Below are positions 22,435-35,569 of a DNA stretch of 64,000 nt, piece by piece. Each line of letters starts with the position of its first letter. Positions within the stretch are counted from its first letter, which is position 1. The notes beneath the pieces are model-generated. The model was not told the DNA's origin and searched no databases. It saw only the letters and a list, made by a program, of their open reading frames with translations. The DNA comes from Glomus cerebriforme (Eukaryota > Glomeromycota > Glomeromycetes > Glomerales > Glomeraceae), in assembly GCA_003550305.1 (NCBI GenBank), contig QKYT01000001.1, forward strand, positions 361,557-425,556. The letters are read 5' to 3'. The translations under genes and the position numbers were made by a program.

Positions 22435-24322
22435 TCATCGCTCAACATTATTTTCTTTTTCACCAATTTCATTGAGATCTATGATTAAATAAATAAAATA
22501 GATATAAGAATTAATATAATTATAAATAACTCCAATAAAATATTTGTTCTCACCTAATTCAGTTAATTGAACATCAAGACATTCTGAAACTATAAATTAA
22601 ATAACATTACAATGTTAAAATAAAATATAAATTATATTAATCATTAATAATTATACATACTTGGATTTGCTGATGTTGATGGAATAGCATCTATTATAAA
22701 AAAAAAATAATAACAAAAGTAAATAAATTATTAATCGGTTAAAAAAATATATATATATATTTGCAAAACATTTACCTGAGTTGAATTGAAAGGATGATGG
22801 ATTTGAAGAACTTACTGGTTCTGGAAGATTTTTGTAATTTAAAAGTCTACTAGTGTAGATTGCTTGAGGATGAGTTTTAACATTTTCAGATTTATTTTCG
22901 CCTAATCTGGTTTTCAACTTATTTATTCTAATTTTTTTATATTTTTCCATTTGAGAATAAATTTCACTATCATAATTATCATAAATTTCTTCATTCCATT
23001 TTCTTAATATTTGAGATAATTCTTTAGAAGTTGGTCTATTTTCCGCTTTTACATCCCAACATTTCATGATTAAATCTGCAACTAACTTTGGTGTATCTTC
23101 AGAAATTTTTGGTCTAAGTCCTTTACATATTTTAATAGCCAAAATATGATCATGTGGAACACCATTAAAAGGAATTTCCTCGGAAAAATATTCATTCATT
23201 ATTATCCCAAATGAGTAAATATCTGCTGCTTTAATATATTGATACCCACGTAAAACTTCTGGTGCCATATAAGGTAATACACCATAAACTCTGTTACTAG
23301 TTGATTGCTCCTCATTATTTGCTGATTGACACATTCCTAAATCACTTATATATACAGTTCCATCATGTACTAATATATTACCTAAATGAAAATCTTTGTG
23401 AACCTTTCCAGCATTATGGATTCCTAACAATCCATCTGCAATGCTTGATAAAATAGAAATTTTCATATCATTTTCTTCGGGGTTTTTTAAATAATAATTT
23501 CTCAAATTTCCATCTTCACAATATTTTAAAACCATCATATAATCTTTAGTATTTGGATCTTGAGTTATTCCATAACACCGAATAATATCAAAAAGATAAA
23601 TTTCAAGATGAGATTTAATCTAAATATATATAAATGTTTTAAATAAATAAAATAATATTCTAAAATATAATACAAAATAAAATACTATTTACCTCATTTA
23701 AAAAATCTGTACTGATATCAGAAGAATTATCCAAACTCTTTAATGCAACTTTAATATTTGTATATTTATGCCATTTTTGATTTTCAATATCCCAATACAA
23801 AACACATCCTTCAGGCCATTCGGCTGAATAAATTTTACCAAAACCTCCTCTGGTAATATAAGTAACATGTTGAAAATTTTCAAAAGGTATCCATTCAAGA
23901 CAATTTCTATAATGTACAGCATTAAGTTGTGAATGTTGTAATAATTCATCAATATCTTTATTTCCACTAGTCCAATTTTTAAAATTTTCTTTAAATCTTT
24001 TAGAATTACAAAGTCGACACCAAGACCATCCTGTACCAGGTTCATTACATTCTCCACATATACCGTATACTTCTTTTCTTTTTTCTAAATCTTCTATATA
24101 TATTATTTTATCATCTATCTCTTCTGATTTAGTAGAAGAAATTGTAACGTAATTCTTTTAAATAAACCAAAAAAAAATATTTATTTATTATTTAAATTAT
24201 GAAAAATTAATATCATTGTAAATAATGATAAAATGAATTGTAATTACCTGATATTTACAACCATTAACCCCTTTCCATAAATTTCTTGGCTTTTCTTTGA
24301 ATGTTTCATTCAATATTTCCAT
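22435..24322 (-). CDS. Cytoplasmic protein kinase K2 with N-terminal CxxC knuckle
   Basis: Intact 496-residue protein kinase. Exons: 24248-24322, 23693-24154, 22776-23619, 22661-22690, 22554-22589, 22435-22478. A short N-terminus is followed by a Cys4 knuckle (CGEC at 58-61, CRLC at 71-74). The kinase domain shows the glycine loop RGGFGKIYSA (about 127-136), the VALK lysine (164), catalytic HKDFHLGN (Asp255, Asn260), metal-binding Asp272, MAPEVLRG, DIYSFGIIM and ENRPTSKEL. The metal motif is DLG instead of DFG and the HRD arginine is Lys; both are common in this expanded family. No membrane segment is seen, so it is probably soluble. A tail of about 90 residues is spread over tiny exons. It is the only complete copy of five kinase loci in the window. 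Its partner proteins are unknown. Confidence 0.88.
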
Positions 24323-25269
24323 ATTAATTAGTCGTTAATGAATATTAATTATTACCTTATGAGAATAACAAAGTATTTTTTTTCGGCTAAATTTATACGT
24401 ATGTGGCACATCTGAAACATATAATTCCTGCCAATCACATTTAACAATTTGTCAGCCAAAATTACCTAACCAAACATTTAAATAATTAAGTTGTACAGAA
24501 GAACTGCGGTAGTTGCTGTTACACAGAATAAATCTTTTATTTGTTCAAAATGAGATATTTTTATTCTATAACGTTATTAAAGTTAGAATAGTATAATATT
24601 ATCAGAAAATGGTACGGCGAAATATCTATTCATTTATTTATTTATTTATGAATTCGACAATTTTGTCAGTTGTATTCAGTGTAACTTTCAAAATCAGAAA
24701 GGAGTATGCAATAAAATGGTTTTGGCTGGATTATCTAAAAAAGGAAAAAAAGGAAAGAAACTGTAAATAATTTTTTAAAATTTCTATTGTTACATTTCAT
24801 AGGATCATCAAAAAATAGGCGAAAGTAATTAAATGACTGAAATTGTGGTTAAATTAATCTTTAGTATTAATGTAATGCACTTATACTACATTTATAGTAG
24901 TATGTAATATTGATTTATACCATAAATGAGAAAAGAAAGTAAAGATATTATTAATCATATGATTTGTAAATTTTGTATGCAGTATATGTTTCGATATTTC
25001 TGTTTATCGGAATGAAACCTTTGATTTTAAATATAAATGATACTATAATTGATAATAATTGATTTTGGTAATTAGAAAATTTCTTTTAAATGACTGTAGA
25101 GTAGTACAAATTGTCCATTAAATTAACCGGCCGAAACGATTCACAAAATTTAAAATTTTTTTATTTATTAAAATGAATCTTTATAATATTTATTTATAAA
25201 CATATTTGAGTAATTTTAATTTAATTGTAAATAATAAAAAAAATACATTTAAAGCTATTAAAAAAATAA
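24323..25269. other. Intergenic, upstream of kinase K2
   Basis: AT-rich. A TTTA run lies at 24630-24650 and (AAAT)n at 25262-25280. No gene recognised. Confidence 0.45.
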
Positions 25270-26712
25270 ATAAATAAATAAGAAAATCTAATATTACTAC
25301 CACATTTGTATCATTTTGTTATACTTTTTCTTGCCTTCATTATCCTTTCTATTTTATTTCTAATATTCTTGAATTTTTCTTTTTTGTTTTATTCTTATAT
25401 CTTGTTTTATATCATTATTTCTTCTTCCTTACTACATCTTTTATTCCACCATTAAGAGATCAGCATCTGTTTCTTTGTTTATATACTGTACATCACACAT
25501 CTGTACATATTTTCTTCGATTAATTATTTCCATTTTGTTACATTACTCATCTAGTTTTTTAAAAAATTATCCCAAATTTCATGTGCATTTTACTGCGCAG
25601 AATATAGCAACTTGGACTTATCCTTTTAATCATTCACCGGAGTCCTATTTTAGCCAATATTCTCTTTCGCTTATCATTTCTTTTAACTTGTTATTTGTCC
25701 TTTTTCTTTTCATTCCCATTTTTTTTCTTCCTGCATCTTCTCCGTTATCTTGAGTTCATATTTCTTTATCGATTATCTGTTTGTATATTTGTATTTCTTT
25801 CTCCTGTTTTCTTTTATCATATTGCAAAATCTTTCCATTATGATGACCTCTTTAATCTTTAATGTTGCTTCATAATATTCTTTTCTTTTTTCATTAATTT
25901 TTAATCTTAAATAAAGCATTTAATTTTTCACAATCTAGCATGCCGAAATCGGTTGATTATCTCCTTAAAGTTGTTATGTACTTTTAATTTTATCTTGAAG
26001 TAGTATTCTTTCTTCTTTTTCTTTCATCATCTTGCAAAATCTTCTCATCATGACTCTTTAATCTTTAACGTTGCTTCATAATATCTTAAATATAGCCTTT
26101 TTTCACAATCAACATGCTGAAATGGGTTGATTATCTCCTTAAAGTTGTTACGTATTTCTAATTTTATCTTGAAGTAGTGTTTCGTTCTTCTTCTTTCATA
26201 ATCTTGCAAAATCTTTCCATCACGATGATCTCTTTAATCTTTAACGTTGCTTCATAAACATAAATACAAGGAAATAAAGGGGGGAATACTAATCTAAACC
26301 AAACCAGCCAGTTAGGAGATACTCAACTATCTGACTGGTTTTTCCTTGCCTGATAGAGGAAGACCTCATATACAGTATAAGGAAGATAAGAGAGAAAAAG
26401 TACCAAACCAGCCAGTTAGGAGATACTCAACTATCTGACTGGTTTTTCCTTGCCTGATACGAGGAAGACTCATATGCAGTATAAGGAAGATAAGAGAGAT
26501 GTTGTTGGATAATGGGGTTTTGTGTATGATTATTAATTATTTTATCATCTGTAAATTTGCAAGCAAGAGGAGGGAGTCTAAAGGAAAATCAAAAGGAAAA
26601 AAGAGATATAAAATTATGAAATTTAATAATATAAAAAATCTATGGTGGTATTTATAAATTTTATTTTTTCATTTGTATAAAATTTATAAAATTTACAAAG
26701 GATATGTCATAT
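25270..26712 (-). repeat. Hairpin-bearing dispersed repeat, copy 3 (reverse orientation)
   Basis: Reverse-complement copy. The tail (GTAGTAATATTAGA) lies at the left end, then a pyrimidine-rich body. A segment containing TCATGATGACTC/TCTTTAATCTTTAACG is itself repeated about three times (25830-26250). Two hairpin modules follow at about 26290-26385 and 26400-26490. The GACATATCC start with a degraded palindrome lies at 26690-26712. The ORF at 25475-25753 is only the pyrimidine-rich strand. Confidence 0.8.
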
Positions 26713-28259
26713 GAACTTATTATGTAATCAATAATTAATCAATATTAAATTAATACTTAATTTAGTAATGGGCGTATTGGGCTACTTTTCATGTCTTGCG
26801 TCATTTGTTGTATTTTTTAATTTATATGAAATGGTCTATAGTTAGTGGCTTAACTAATTATAGAAATTTTGATTAACAATAATAATAAATTATATTATGA
26901 AATTAAATCTATTAAATCTATTTGCAATCAATCAGATCAATAACATACTATAATCAATATCTCTTTTCTTCTTGCTCTTCAGGAGTTCCTTGATATGTAG
27001 AGTAAATAACTAAGGCAGCTCAATTAATTTAAAATCTATGATCCTCATTACATTTTATCTATTTTCTTCACTTACAACAGCTTTATATATATATATATAT
27101 ATATTACTATTAATTAAATTTAATAAAATGGTATCCGGCTGGCAAAATTATGATTAGCAGGAATTGTATACAATTTGAAACCAATATTAAAAATTTATTA
27201 TCATTTTCATTCTATTGGTTATATTTTAAAATATAATCTTTATAGTTGATTTTATTCTTATAATTTTCTCCTATGAACTAGCATATTATGCCTTTACATA
27301 TTCGTAAATGACTCCATTCTTAAATATTATTATTTATTTATCTGAATCCATATCTCTCAAATGTCAAATTGAAATATTAAGTAAATTCATCTCAAAGAAT
27401 CTTTTAGCTAATGCATCACGTCCAATCAACAAAATTTACGTAAGTATAATCTATATAATTTTTTTTTAATGATAAAATTTTCACAGAGTACAGTAAAAGT
27501 TATGTGATACACCTTAGACTTTATCTCAAATGCTCATATATAAATTTTTGTTGGTAGGTTTCTTCTATGACTTATTAAAGTTAGAAATATGAAAGATTGT
27601 TGCTCGATATAATTTGATTTATCTTGTCAAAATAATAGCAAATGTGATTTATGAAAACAATATCGTTCAAGATAATTGAATAAAATGATTAAATTACTTC
27701 ATAAATAGATTTGAGAAACAAAAACCGAACTTAAAGATTTGAATTACAAAATAGCTGCGATGAAGGAGACTTTAATACGTACTATGCAATCTTAGATATT
27801 GAAAGGATACATTATATCAATTCATTAGGATCCATTAAATGAATTTGGAAAATAAAATCTTGATTGGAAATTGAAGATAATATTAATAGAGAAGCTACAG
27901 TAGTGGAATTGACTATGCTGATATTATTCTTTATTTTATAAAATTTAACTAAAGATGCTAAATTACGATTATATTGAGATAGAGATGCTTTATATTGGAA
28001 AAGATCATATTATATAAATAATAGATTAAATAGTATAATGAACCATCCGATAAAAAAAATAGATAAATTTTGTCCGATAATCATCTTAATCCTTGACAAA
28101 TCGTAAATCAGATAAAATTATTATTTTAAAGCGCAAATATGACTCATTTTTAATAAAATAAACTTAATATTTGGTGCGACACAATAAATATGTACTATTT
28201 TAACTGATGCATAATCAATATTATAACGTAACGTATTGGTCTATAAATTATGATTACAT
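26713..28259. other. Intergenic with degenerate coding-like pieces
   Basis: Plus strand 27300-27440 reads briefly as protein and ends at a GTAAGT donor. 27870-28030 reads as a broken ORF (AKLRLY, DRDALYWKRSYYINNRLN) with in-frame stops. Both are probably relics of unrecognised genes or transposons. A (TA)n run lies at 27087-27105. Confidence 0.3.
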
Positions 28260-29760
28260 GATAATTCTTCATGACACACCCTTAGTAAATTTTAAAAAGG
28301 TATTCTATATAAATACTCATTTTATTATTAAATTTAAAAAATTTTTTTTTCTCTATAATTTATTTTCCCTAGAATTTCCTTTAAATCCCCTTTACCTTCT
28401 TTATACTGTATATGAGTTACTTTCTCATTGCAGGCAAGGAAAAACTGGTCAGTTAGTTGAGTCTCTCCTAATTGGCTAGTTTGGTTTAGTTTTGAATCCC
28501 TCTTTATCTTCCTTATACTGTATATGAGTTACTTTCTCATTACAGGCAAGGAAAAACTGGACAGTTAGTCGAGTCTCTCCTAACTGGCTAGTTTGGTTTA
28601 GATTAGATTTCCTCTCGTATCTTTATTTTTATATATTATTATGTTTATGAAATCATCGCGGAAGGCAAGAAATAAGAAGAAATCTGAAAATAAAAGTACT
28701 TACCAACTTTAAACCAGACGTAATGAAGAGAGTAGATAACAGTTGTGGGAATGAAAATTACAAAGATAATAATCATAAGGTATGTGTTATAAATGGATTT
28801 TAAATTGTGAGTTATCTATAATTAATTGCAGTGCTATTTTTTTGTTGCTTATATAACCTAGTCAATACCAAAAGCAGCTACTAAGAAGAACGAAGAGTTA
28901 ACAAGATAAAGTATTGAACTAGTTATTTGTAACTGAAGTCTGTGACAAAGTGGATAACTTTCATTCAGATGCGTTTGGGATTGAAAATGAAAGGAGAATA
29001 TTGATTTTACATAGGATAAATGGATGTTTGTGACTATTTACAGTAATCAAGTGGATGACTTTCATTTAAATATCAATTATGATTTACAACCAAATGGGAA
29101 ATGCAGGCTTTAAAAGAAGCAGAAGACAAAACTCGAGTGAATAACTACCATTAACCATTTAGATATGGCTGAAATTGACAACAAAATAAGAAATGTTGAT
29201 GCTACATGGGATAAAATAGTGTTTATTAAATAACCAGTAACATAAATCAAGATGATTATATTTACAGGAAATGTGAATGTGAGCAAACAATTGGTAATAT
29301 TGATATTGGTAAATGTAAATATTGCACCTTTTTCATAAACCATTTCTTAGGTCAGGTGGTTCTAATAATACAAGTCCTACTGGCGAGAGAAATTATGTAT
29401 ATATATATATAGAATAGCGCTGGTAAATGATGGCAAATGGTTGTGATTTAGTAAAATGGAAATAATATCAAGGGAGGGATTAGCAATTAGCAAAAACAGG
29501 AAATAATAGCTAGATGCCAGCAAAATTGGAAATGATGACGCTGGTAAAAGGGCTGCAATGGTAAAATGGTGATAAGAAAGGTATTAGCAAAATAGGGAAA
29601 AATGTTAATTATAAATTATAATATTGTTCACTTTTCATATCTTTGTTTTATTTTATTATTTCTTTATTTCTTCATATAAAAAATAGTGTAATACATTTTT
29701 TTAAAAATATAATAAAAATATAAATTAAAAAATAATCAGAATTTTTTGTTATTTTTCAAA
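28260..29760 (+). repeat. Hairpin-bearing dispersed repeat, copy 4 (diverged body)
   Basis: Begins with CATGACACACCC and an eroded palindrome (about 28268-28300). Two modules follow at about 28395 and 28508 (period about 113 bp) with a different loop (TTACTTT) and stem bases CAGTTAG/CTAACTG. The middle differs from the other copies and holds a motif GTGGATAACTTTCATT repeated at about 28950, 29050 and 29134. The tail (AAAGGTATTAGC ... TAATACATTTTTT) matches 60620-60740 of copy 5. Confidence 0.7.
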
Positions 29761-30499
29761 ATTGTATATTTATAACGAAAAAAAAAGTTTTAACGAATAA
29801 AAAAATGATTTTTACATTTCAAAATTTTAAAATACAAAATATTCTACATCAGATGAGTGAAAAAATCAAAGAAATATTGGATATTAATTTTGTTTACGGA
29901 GAGAACCAGATAACTTTATTTATATGTATAATTTATACAATACATATTTCTATAATACATACACCAACGAACAACACAAAAATTCTTAGCAATGTCTCAT
30001 AGTACAGTCAATCTTTACGTGATTTTCTTTTTTTTTTTTCCCAACCAAGAAAGGCGTGCGGCGTGCTCACCGAAAGAAGTTTGAGATTTACAGTATCTAT
30101 TGGGACTATTCAATCACACAAAGTTAAATATGGGATGCTAATAATAAAAATGTATATATATGATATCGCCATTTGCACTTTAAATTCAAAAAAAAAAGCA
30201 AAAGAATTTATATTTATATACAGTATTCATAAAAAGGGTCTTCAAACTCTTTACTAGAAAATTACTTTTTTTTATTTGAAGTTTCATCAACTAAACTAAT
30301 ATAACGACGATGTCCAGTAAGTATATCCTATTACTAACAAGTTTTGTAATCAAAAACTCATAACCCACTCTTCAAGAATTAGAACAGTAACGGTACCCAT
30401 TAAAGAACTGTATCGTGGCTTTATTTTTTTCAACTCTATTTTCTTAAAGAATATAGACTTGGCAAGCAATCTCACTTTTTTTTTTGCTTCTTTTTGTTG
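29761..30499. other. Intergenic, no gene seen
   Basis: AT-rich; small ORFs on the plus strand show no protein-like features. Confidence 0.4.
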
Positions 30500-30790
30500 T
30501 TCTATCTTTGGGTATTTTTGCATAGCAGCATGATGCTATGCGTGGGTGGGGGCACAGTGTAGGTAAGTCCGTGAGTACCAGCTTTCCATTACCCTGCCTT
30601 ATGGCTTCTTTCCCTAAACCCCTCGTCTTATGTTCTTTTCCCAAAAATCCCTTCGCCTTGTGGTCTCTCATTCCCGAAATCCCTATTCTTCGTACAAGCT
30701 GCAGTCCCATAATCCCATGGTAGAGCTGATTGATTGTGGTATCACTGGTATGGCATGGTGCTATACGAAGGAAGGAGTATAGCATAATTC
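30500..30790 (-). repeat. GC-richer dispersed repeat, minus copy
   Basis: Reverse complement of a sequence also present at 35570-35990. Shared words include CTCCTTCCTTCGTATAGCA, TGGGACTGCAG and CCCACGCATAGCA. It contains a hairpin GCATAGCATCATGCTGCTATGC-type palindrome at about 30521-30542. Base composition is clearly less AT-rich than its surroundings. ORFs crossing it on both strands are by-products. Confidence 0.65.
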
Positions 30791-32442
30791 TCGTAAGTCT
30801 GTCCAAAAAGCAGGTGAATTTTTGATTTCCATATAAATTATCCAAAATTTCCAAAATTTCTTAAATAGTTGGGAACTTGGGATAAGTTTACCACCGGATA
30901 GTCCAATATTGGTAGGGCCATAGTATTACTTACATTTATATTTGGATATAACGGTGGATATAACGGTGGATGTAACGCACTTGTTAGGATTATTATTCTA
31001 ACATTAAATTTATAATGGGAAGCAGTTAAGTACAATCGGTGAAAAATATGAAAAGTCCAAAAGATGAACAATAAATATTATTCATTATTTTAAGGGAACT
31101 AATTGATTAAGGCTCTGAACTTGAAAACAAATGATTTAATTAATAATGTTATTCAATATATATTTTTATATATATTCTTTTTTTTAATTCCAATCTAATA
31201 AACAAATCCAACCTAATCAAAATGAATAAATGATACAAAGCCATATGACTTTTTATAGCATTACATTTCCATTGAAATTTTGCTAACTTAAAAAATCACA
31301 AAAAAAAGATTTGTAAAATATATATATATATATATAAATCGCACTATGATATATATAATACCCATTTCCAAAATTAGCCATAATTATTTACCCGAGTCTT
31401 TAAAGTGGGGCACGGTCAAAGCGGTGCGGTATTACAAATACACAGTAATTGTTTCACAAATCATACCACTTCTTTCCGGATCGTTCCGGTTATGGAATAT
31501 CTGGAACGTTTACTCCGCCAACCATATTCTATTAAATTATCACGCGGGTGAAAAGATAGTAAAACAGTGGTCAGTTGAAGCAGATGATTTATTGCGAGTT
31601 TTCTATTATGGCAATTTGTTAAATTATTATAAAGAAATAAATATAATTAATCTTTATCAGATTATCGAATGATATTTTTAAAAAAAAATATAGCAAGTAC
31701 TTTTTCGAAACATTAATGCAGTAATAATTTTAAAAAGCTTATCAAGGTGATTACCCGTCAAAATTTTCGAGTTTTTTTTTTTGTATTAGGTCAGTTATAC
31801 TTAACAGTTAAAGATTCATTTCCGAATTCTGAATGTCAGATTCTCGTTGATCTGCACAAATTCATTCGCCAATCAACGTGTCCATATAGTACATAGTGCT
31901 GATCGATTGGCCAAGATGAAATTGATGAAATTTTTATTTAATTTAAATAAACTAGTGTTATTTAAGAATATCCGTATTGTTGAATCACGCCATCGTAATT
32001 ATGATATAATTTTACGTGGGTAATATTATGACTGGACTTATTTAGGTTTTAATTGTGATACGCTAAATTCAAAATTTTTTCATATTATAAATTCGATATA
32101 AAAATTTTTAATAATCACCAGGTAAATTCAGAGCGGAAAGATTTTTCTGAAAGAAAATGTACTTTTCAAATTTTTTTGAACCCTACGGCAATTCATCTTT
32201 CATAATAGAAATGATTTACAAAACAAGCTTATCGGTGGGAAATTTCAAAATTCAAAAAGTTAATAAATTAATAATATATCCGAGATAATCCGAAAAGTCG
32301 GATTCGGATAGTATATCATCTGATTTAAGAAGGATTGACAAATTTACCTAATTGCCATATATGAATATTAATTTTTAATTTTTTTTTGCCTTAGATTTAA
32401 CAGCTGTTCACTAAATCTCATAAATAATGATAAAATCGTTAA
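30791..32442. other. Intergenic upstream of the phosphate transporter
   Basis: Contains a tandem GGATATAACGGT duplication at 30950-30975, a (TA)n run at 31320-31335 and an isolated 108-codon ORF (31346-31672) without recognisable domain. A GGATAATCCGA-type palindromic patch lies at 32280-32310. Confidence 0.35.
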
Positions 32443-32449
32443 TATAAAG
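32443..32449 (+). promoter_or_regulatory. Likely TATA box of the phosphate transporter
   Basis: TATAAAG, about 110 bp before the ATG and followed by a pyrimidine-rich initiator-like stretch (32457-32490). Positional inference. I see no CACGTG Pho4-type site close to it. Confidence 0.4.
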
Positions 32450-32554
32450 CCGACATTCTCACTTTCCTTTTCTTCAGTCGTCCTTTCTCAAAAATAAACA
32501 ACAGAATTTTTTTCTATACTTTTGTCATAATTCTGCTTTGAAGCCTTTATTGTA

Positions 32555-34325
32555 ATGCCGGATGATTATATCGAAAAACGTCGAGCGGCTCTCAAGGAAA
32601 TAGATGATGCAAAGTTCGGTTGGCATCATATTCGTGCATGTTTAGTAGCTGGTACTGGATTTTTTATGGATGCATATGATCTGTTTGCAATCAATTTCGC
32701 CTCTGCTATGATTGGGTACGTCTATTTTGATGGTAAAACACCAGCTAATATCGATTTGGGTTTGAAGGTATCAGGATCTGTTGGTAATTTGGGAGGTCAA
32801 TTAGTTTTTGGCTGGTTGGCTGATAAACTTGGAAGAAAGAGGGTAAGTTGATTTATTAAAAAAATGTGTAATTTATTTAAAATTTTCAAATTTAATTTCA
32901 ACTTTGATTTAACTTACATTTAGATGTATGGAATTGAATTGATTATTATTATTACTGCAACAGTAGCCTCAGCATTATGTGGTGAAAGTTATGCTATTAC
33001 GGTTCCTGGTACAATCATGTTTTGGCGTGTAATCATGGGTGTCGGTATTGGTGGTGATTATCCACTTTCATCAATTATTACGTCAGAGTTTGCCACCAAA
33101 AAAAGGAGAGGTGCAATGATGGCAGGAGTGTTTGCTATGCAAGGATTCGGAATTTTAACATCAGCTCTTGTTGCACTCGTCGTATTGGCGGCTTTCAAGA
33201 ATTCTATCGTTGATCACGTTGTTGCAGTTGATTACTGTTGGCGTATAGTGCTTGGTGTAGGAGCAGTACCCGGCTTATGTGCCCTTTATTTTCGTCTTAC
33301 GATTCCAGAAACGCCACGATACACCATGGAAGTTCAATATAACTTAAAAAAAGCAACTGCAGATATTTCATCCTATTTGCGAAAAAATAAAGTTATTAAA
33401 TTACAAAAAAACAATAATCATGATACTGACGATCAAGTCGATCAAGACGATCAAATCGACATTGAAGAAGATACATCAATTCCATCAACAGCCGGTCAAG
33501 AAATACCAAAAGCAAGTTGGTCTGATTTCTTTAATTATTTCGGACAATGGCAAAATGGCAAAGTTTTATTAGGTACTTCGATGTCATGGTTCGCGCTGGA
33601 TATTGCATTCTATGGAATCGGCCTTAACAACGCGATCATTCTAAGAGCCATCGGTTTTGCAGATACTAAAGATGCTAATCTTAATTTAAGAGCTTTTAAT
33701 TCACTTAAAAACATGGCACTCGGTAATGTTATCATTACCATCATGGGAACCGTTCCTGGTTATTGGGTTACAGTACTATTTATAGATAAATGGGGTCGAA
33801 AGCCTATTCAGTTGATGGGATTCGCCATTCTCACTGTACTCTTTATTATTATGGGTGTAGCTTTTACTCCACTTAAGACACATTCCATTCCTTCGTTTAT
33901 CGTCTTATTCGTACTCTTGCAGGTACTGTATTTATCTTTACTCATTATCTCATTTATACCTACACCATTAATAATATCACTTTCTTTCCTTCCACTAGTT
34001 CTTTCAAAATTTTGGTCCCAATACTACGACATTCATCGTACCAGGAGAAGTTTTTCCGACGCGTTACCGATCAACTGGTCATGGTATATCAGCAGCATCC
34101 GGAAAACTCGGCGCTATTGTTGCCCAAGTTGGATTCTCAAAACTTAAAGATATCGGTGGATTGGACGCATTTGTAGGGAACTTGCTCATAATTTTCTCAG
34201 GATGGATGTTTATCGGTTTATTATTCACCATATTAATACCCGAAACAAAAGGTTTATCTTTAGAAGAATTAGCAAACGAAGAACATTATTATGATCAAAA
34301 AATTAAGAAAGATTCAAAAGTTTAA
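32555..34325 (+). CDS. PHO84-type inorganic phosphate:H+ symporter
   Basis: Plasma-membrane phosphate transporter of the major facilitator superfamily (PHS family), 537 residues. Exons: 32555-32842, 32924-33922, 33999-34325. Helix 1 carries FFMDAYDLFAIN (Asp39, Asp42). The family signature GVGIGGDYPLSSIITSE is at about residues 135-151, and MQGFG follows. A hydrophilic central loop (Asp/Gln-rich) separates the halves. The second half has SWFALDIAFYGIGLN, NFGPNTTTFIVPGE and ASGKLGAIVAQVGF. Residues known to contact phosphate or protons in the crystal structure of the fungal PiPT transporter have clear counterparts here (Asp and Tyr of GGDY, Gln of MQGF, Trp/Asp/Tyr of WFALDIAFYG, Asn of FGPN, Lys of SGKLG). 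In mycorrhizal fungi such proteins take up soil phosphate. It looks intact. Confidence 0.95.
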
Positions 34326-35346
34326 TTGTTATATAAAACAAATAATATTCGTGAGAATATTTAAAATCCTTTACGTGATTTATTGATTTATTTATTCATC
34401 ATTAGAATTTTTATGTATTTATTCGTAAATAATTAATTCAAAATGTAAATTTAATAAAAAAAAAAAATTATTTTTAATCATTAACATTTATACATTATCG
34501 TTAACTTTATAAATCTGGTAAGATTTAATATAACGAAAACTACTAAGAAATAAATATATTTTTTTGTTAATTGTCGTCGCCATGCCTAATAAATTTCACC
34601 AAACTCACTCTACTAGTAATATAAATATAATATCTTATTCCAAAATTGTAACATTATCATGATTGACAATTTTTATTTCGCCACGTATTTCTTTTTTCTA
34701 TAAAATTATTACATACCGGTAATTATTTTACTAAGAAAATTTCCGCGTACTTATCAAAAAATGTCACGTGACAAATAAAGTTTTACTAACTGAAAATATT
34801 CTAAGTCCCTAGAGGACAATAAAAAATGAAAGGCAGAGGGTGTGATGCTGCGTGATGGATAATATCATGTGATTTTTCGTGATGCTGTCATATAAACAAA
34901 AACAAAGAAAATGTAATAAACTTTCATAATAGAAAAAAATCTTTAGACTTCAGGTGTTTACATTTATATCTTTCTTATTGCGGATACAATTTTTAGGTAT
35001 TTTGTAAAAATGGATTTGTTTAAAAAATTTAGAGCATCTTTAAAAATCAAAAGAATCATCATCTCCCATTTTGATTTTATTTTTCTCTTTTTATATAAAA
35101 AAAATTTACTCAGCAGCAGTAATATATTAAAATCTGATTGTAATTAAACAATTAAATTGATCTATATCAATTATATTAGTTTATTATTTAAATCGTTCGT
35201 AAATTAATAAATAAAATGTAAATTTATAATAGCTTATTTCTTATTGATTTTATATGTTGTATTATAATTCTACATGTTTTCACATCTGTTAAATTGATAT
35301 ATAATTCATCAAATAAAGCTCCTCAAATACAATTGTATTAACGGCC
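34326..35346. other. Intergenic, no gene seen
   Basis: 3' flank of the phosphate transporter; AT-rich with no coding or structural signal recognised. Confidence 0.45.
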
Positions 35347-35557
35347 CTACCGACTAGTGTTTCAATCCGCGGATATCCTCCATCCGTCTATCCGTATCCG
35401 CGGATGGCGAATACTATATTTGATCCGGATATCCGAGGATGATCCGAGAATATCCGAGGATTTTATCCTTCGGATTATAATACCGACGGATATCCGTATC
35501 CACGGATGACGGATATCCGCAAGTGGCGGATAGATGGATTGAATCACTACTACCGAC
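35347..35557. mobile_element. hAT-type MITE with 8-bp target duplication
   Basis: An element of 195 bp (35355-35549) starts TAGTGTTTCAATCC and ends GGATTGAATCACTA, inverted repeats with one mismatch. It is flanked on both sides by CTACCGAC (35347-35354 and 35550-35557). An 8-bp duplication and TAGTG/CACTA ends are typical of hAT transposons. The interior is filled with GGATATCCG-type palindromic words. No coding capacity. Confidence 0.85.
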
Positions 35558-35569
35558 AATGGACTTACT

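Noticed and set aside
30444..30854. 136-codon minus-strand ORF
   Set aside because: It spans the GC-richer repeat whose second copy at 35570-35990 does not keep the frame.
31346..31672. 108-codon plus-strand ORF upstream of the phosphate transporter
   Set aside because: Base composition is slightly more GC-rich than its flanks, but there is no recognisable motif, signal peptide or homologue in the window. It may be chance or a transposon relic.
32008..32020. TACGTGGG as a possible Pho4 site upstream of the phosphate transporter
   Set aside because: The CACGTG/CACGTT core is not present and the word is more than 500 bp from the start; chance occurrence is likely.
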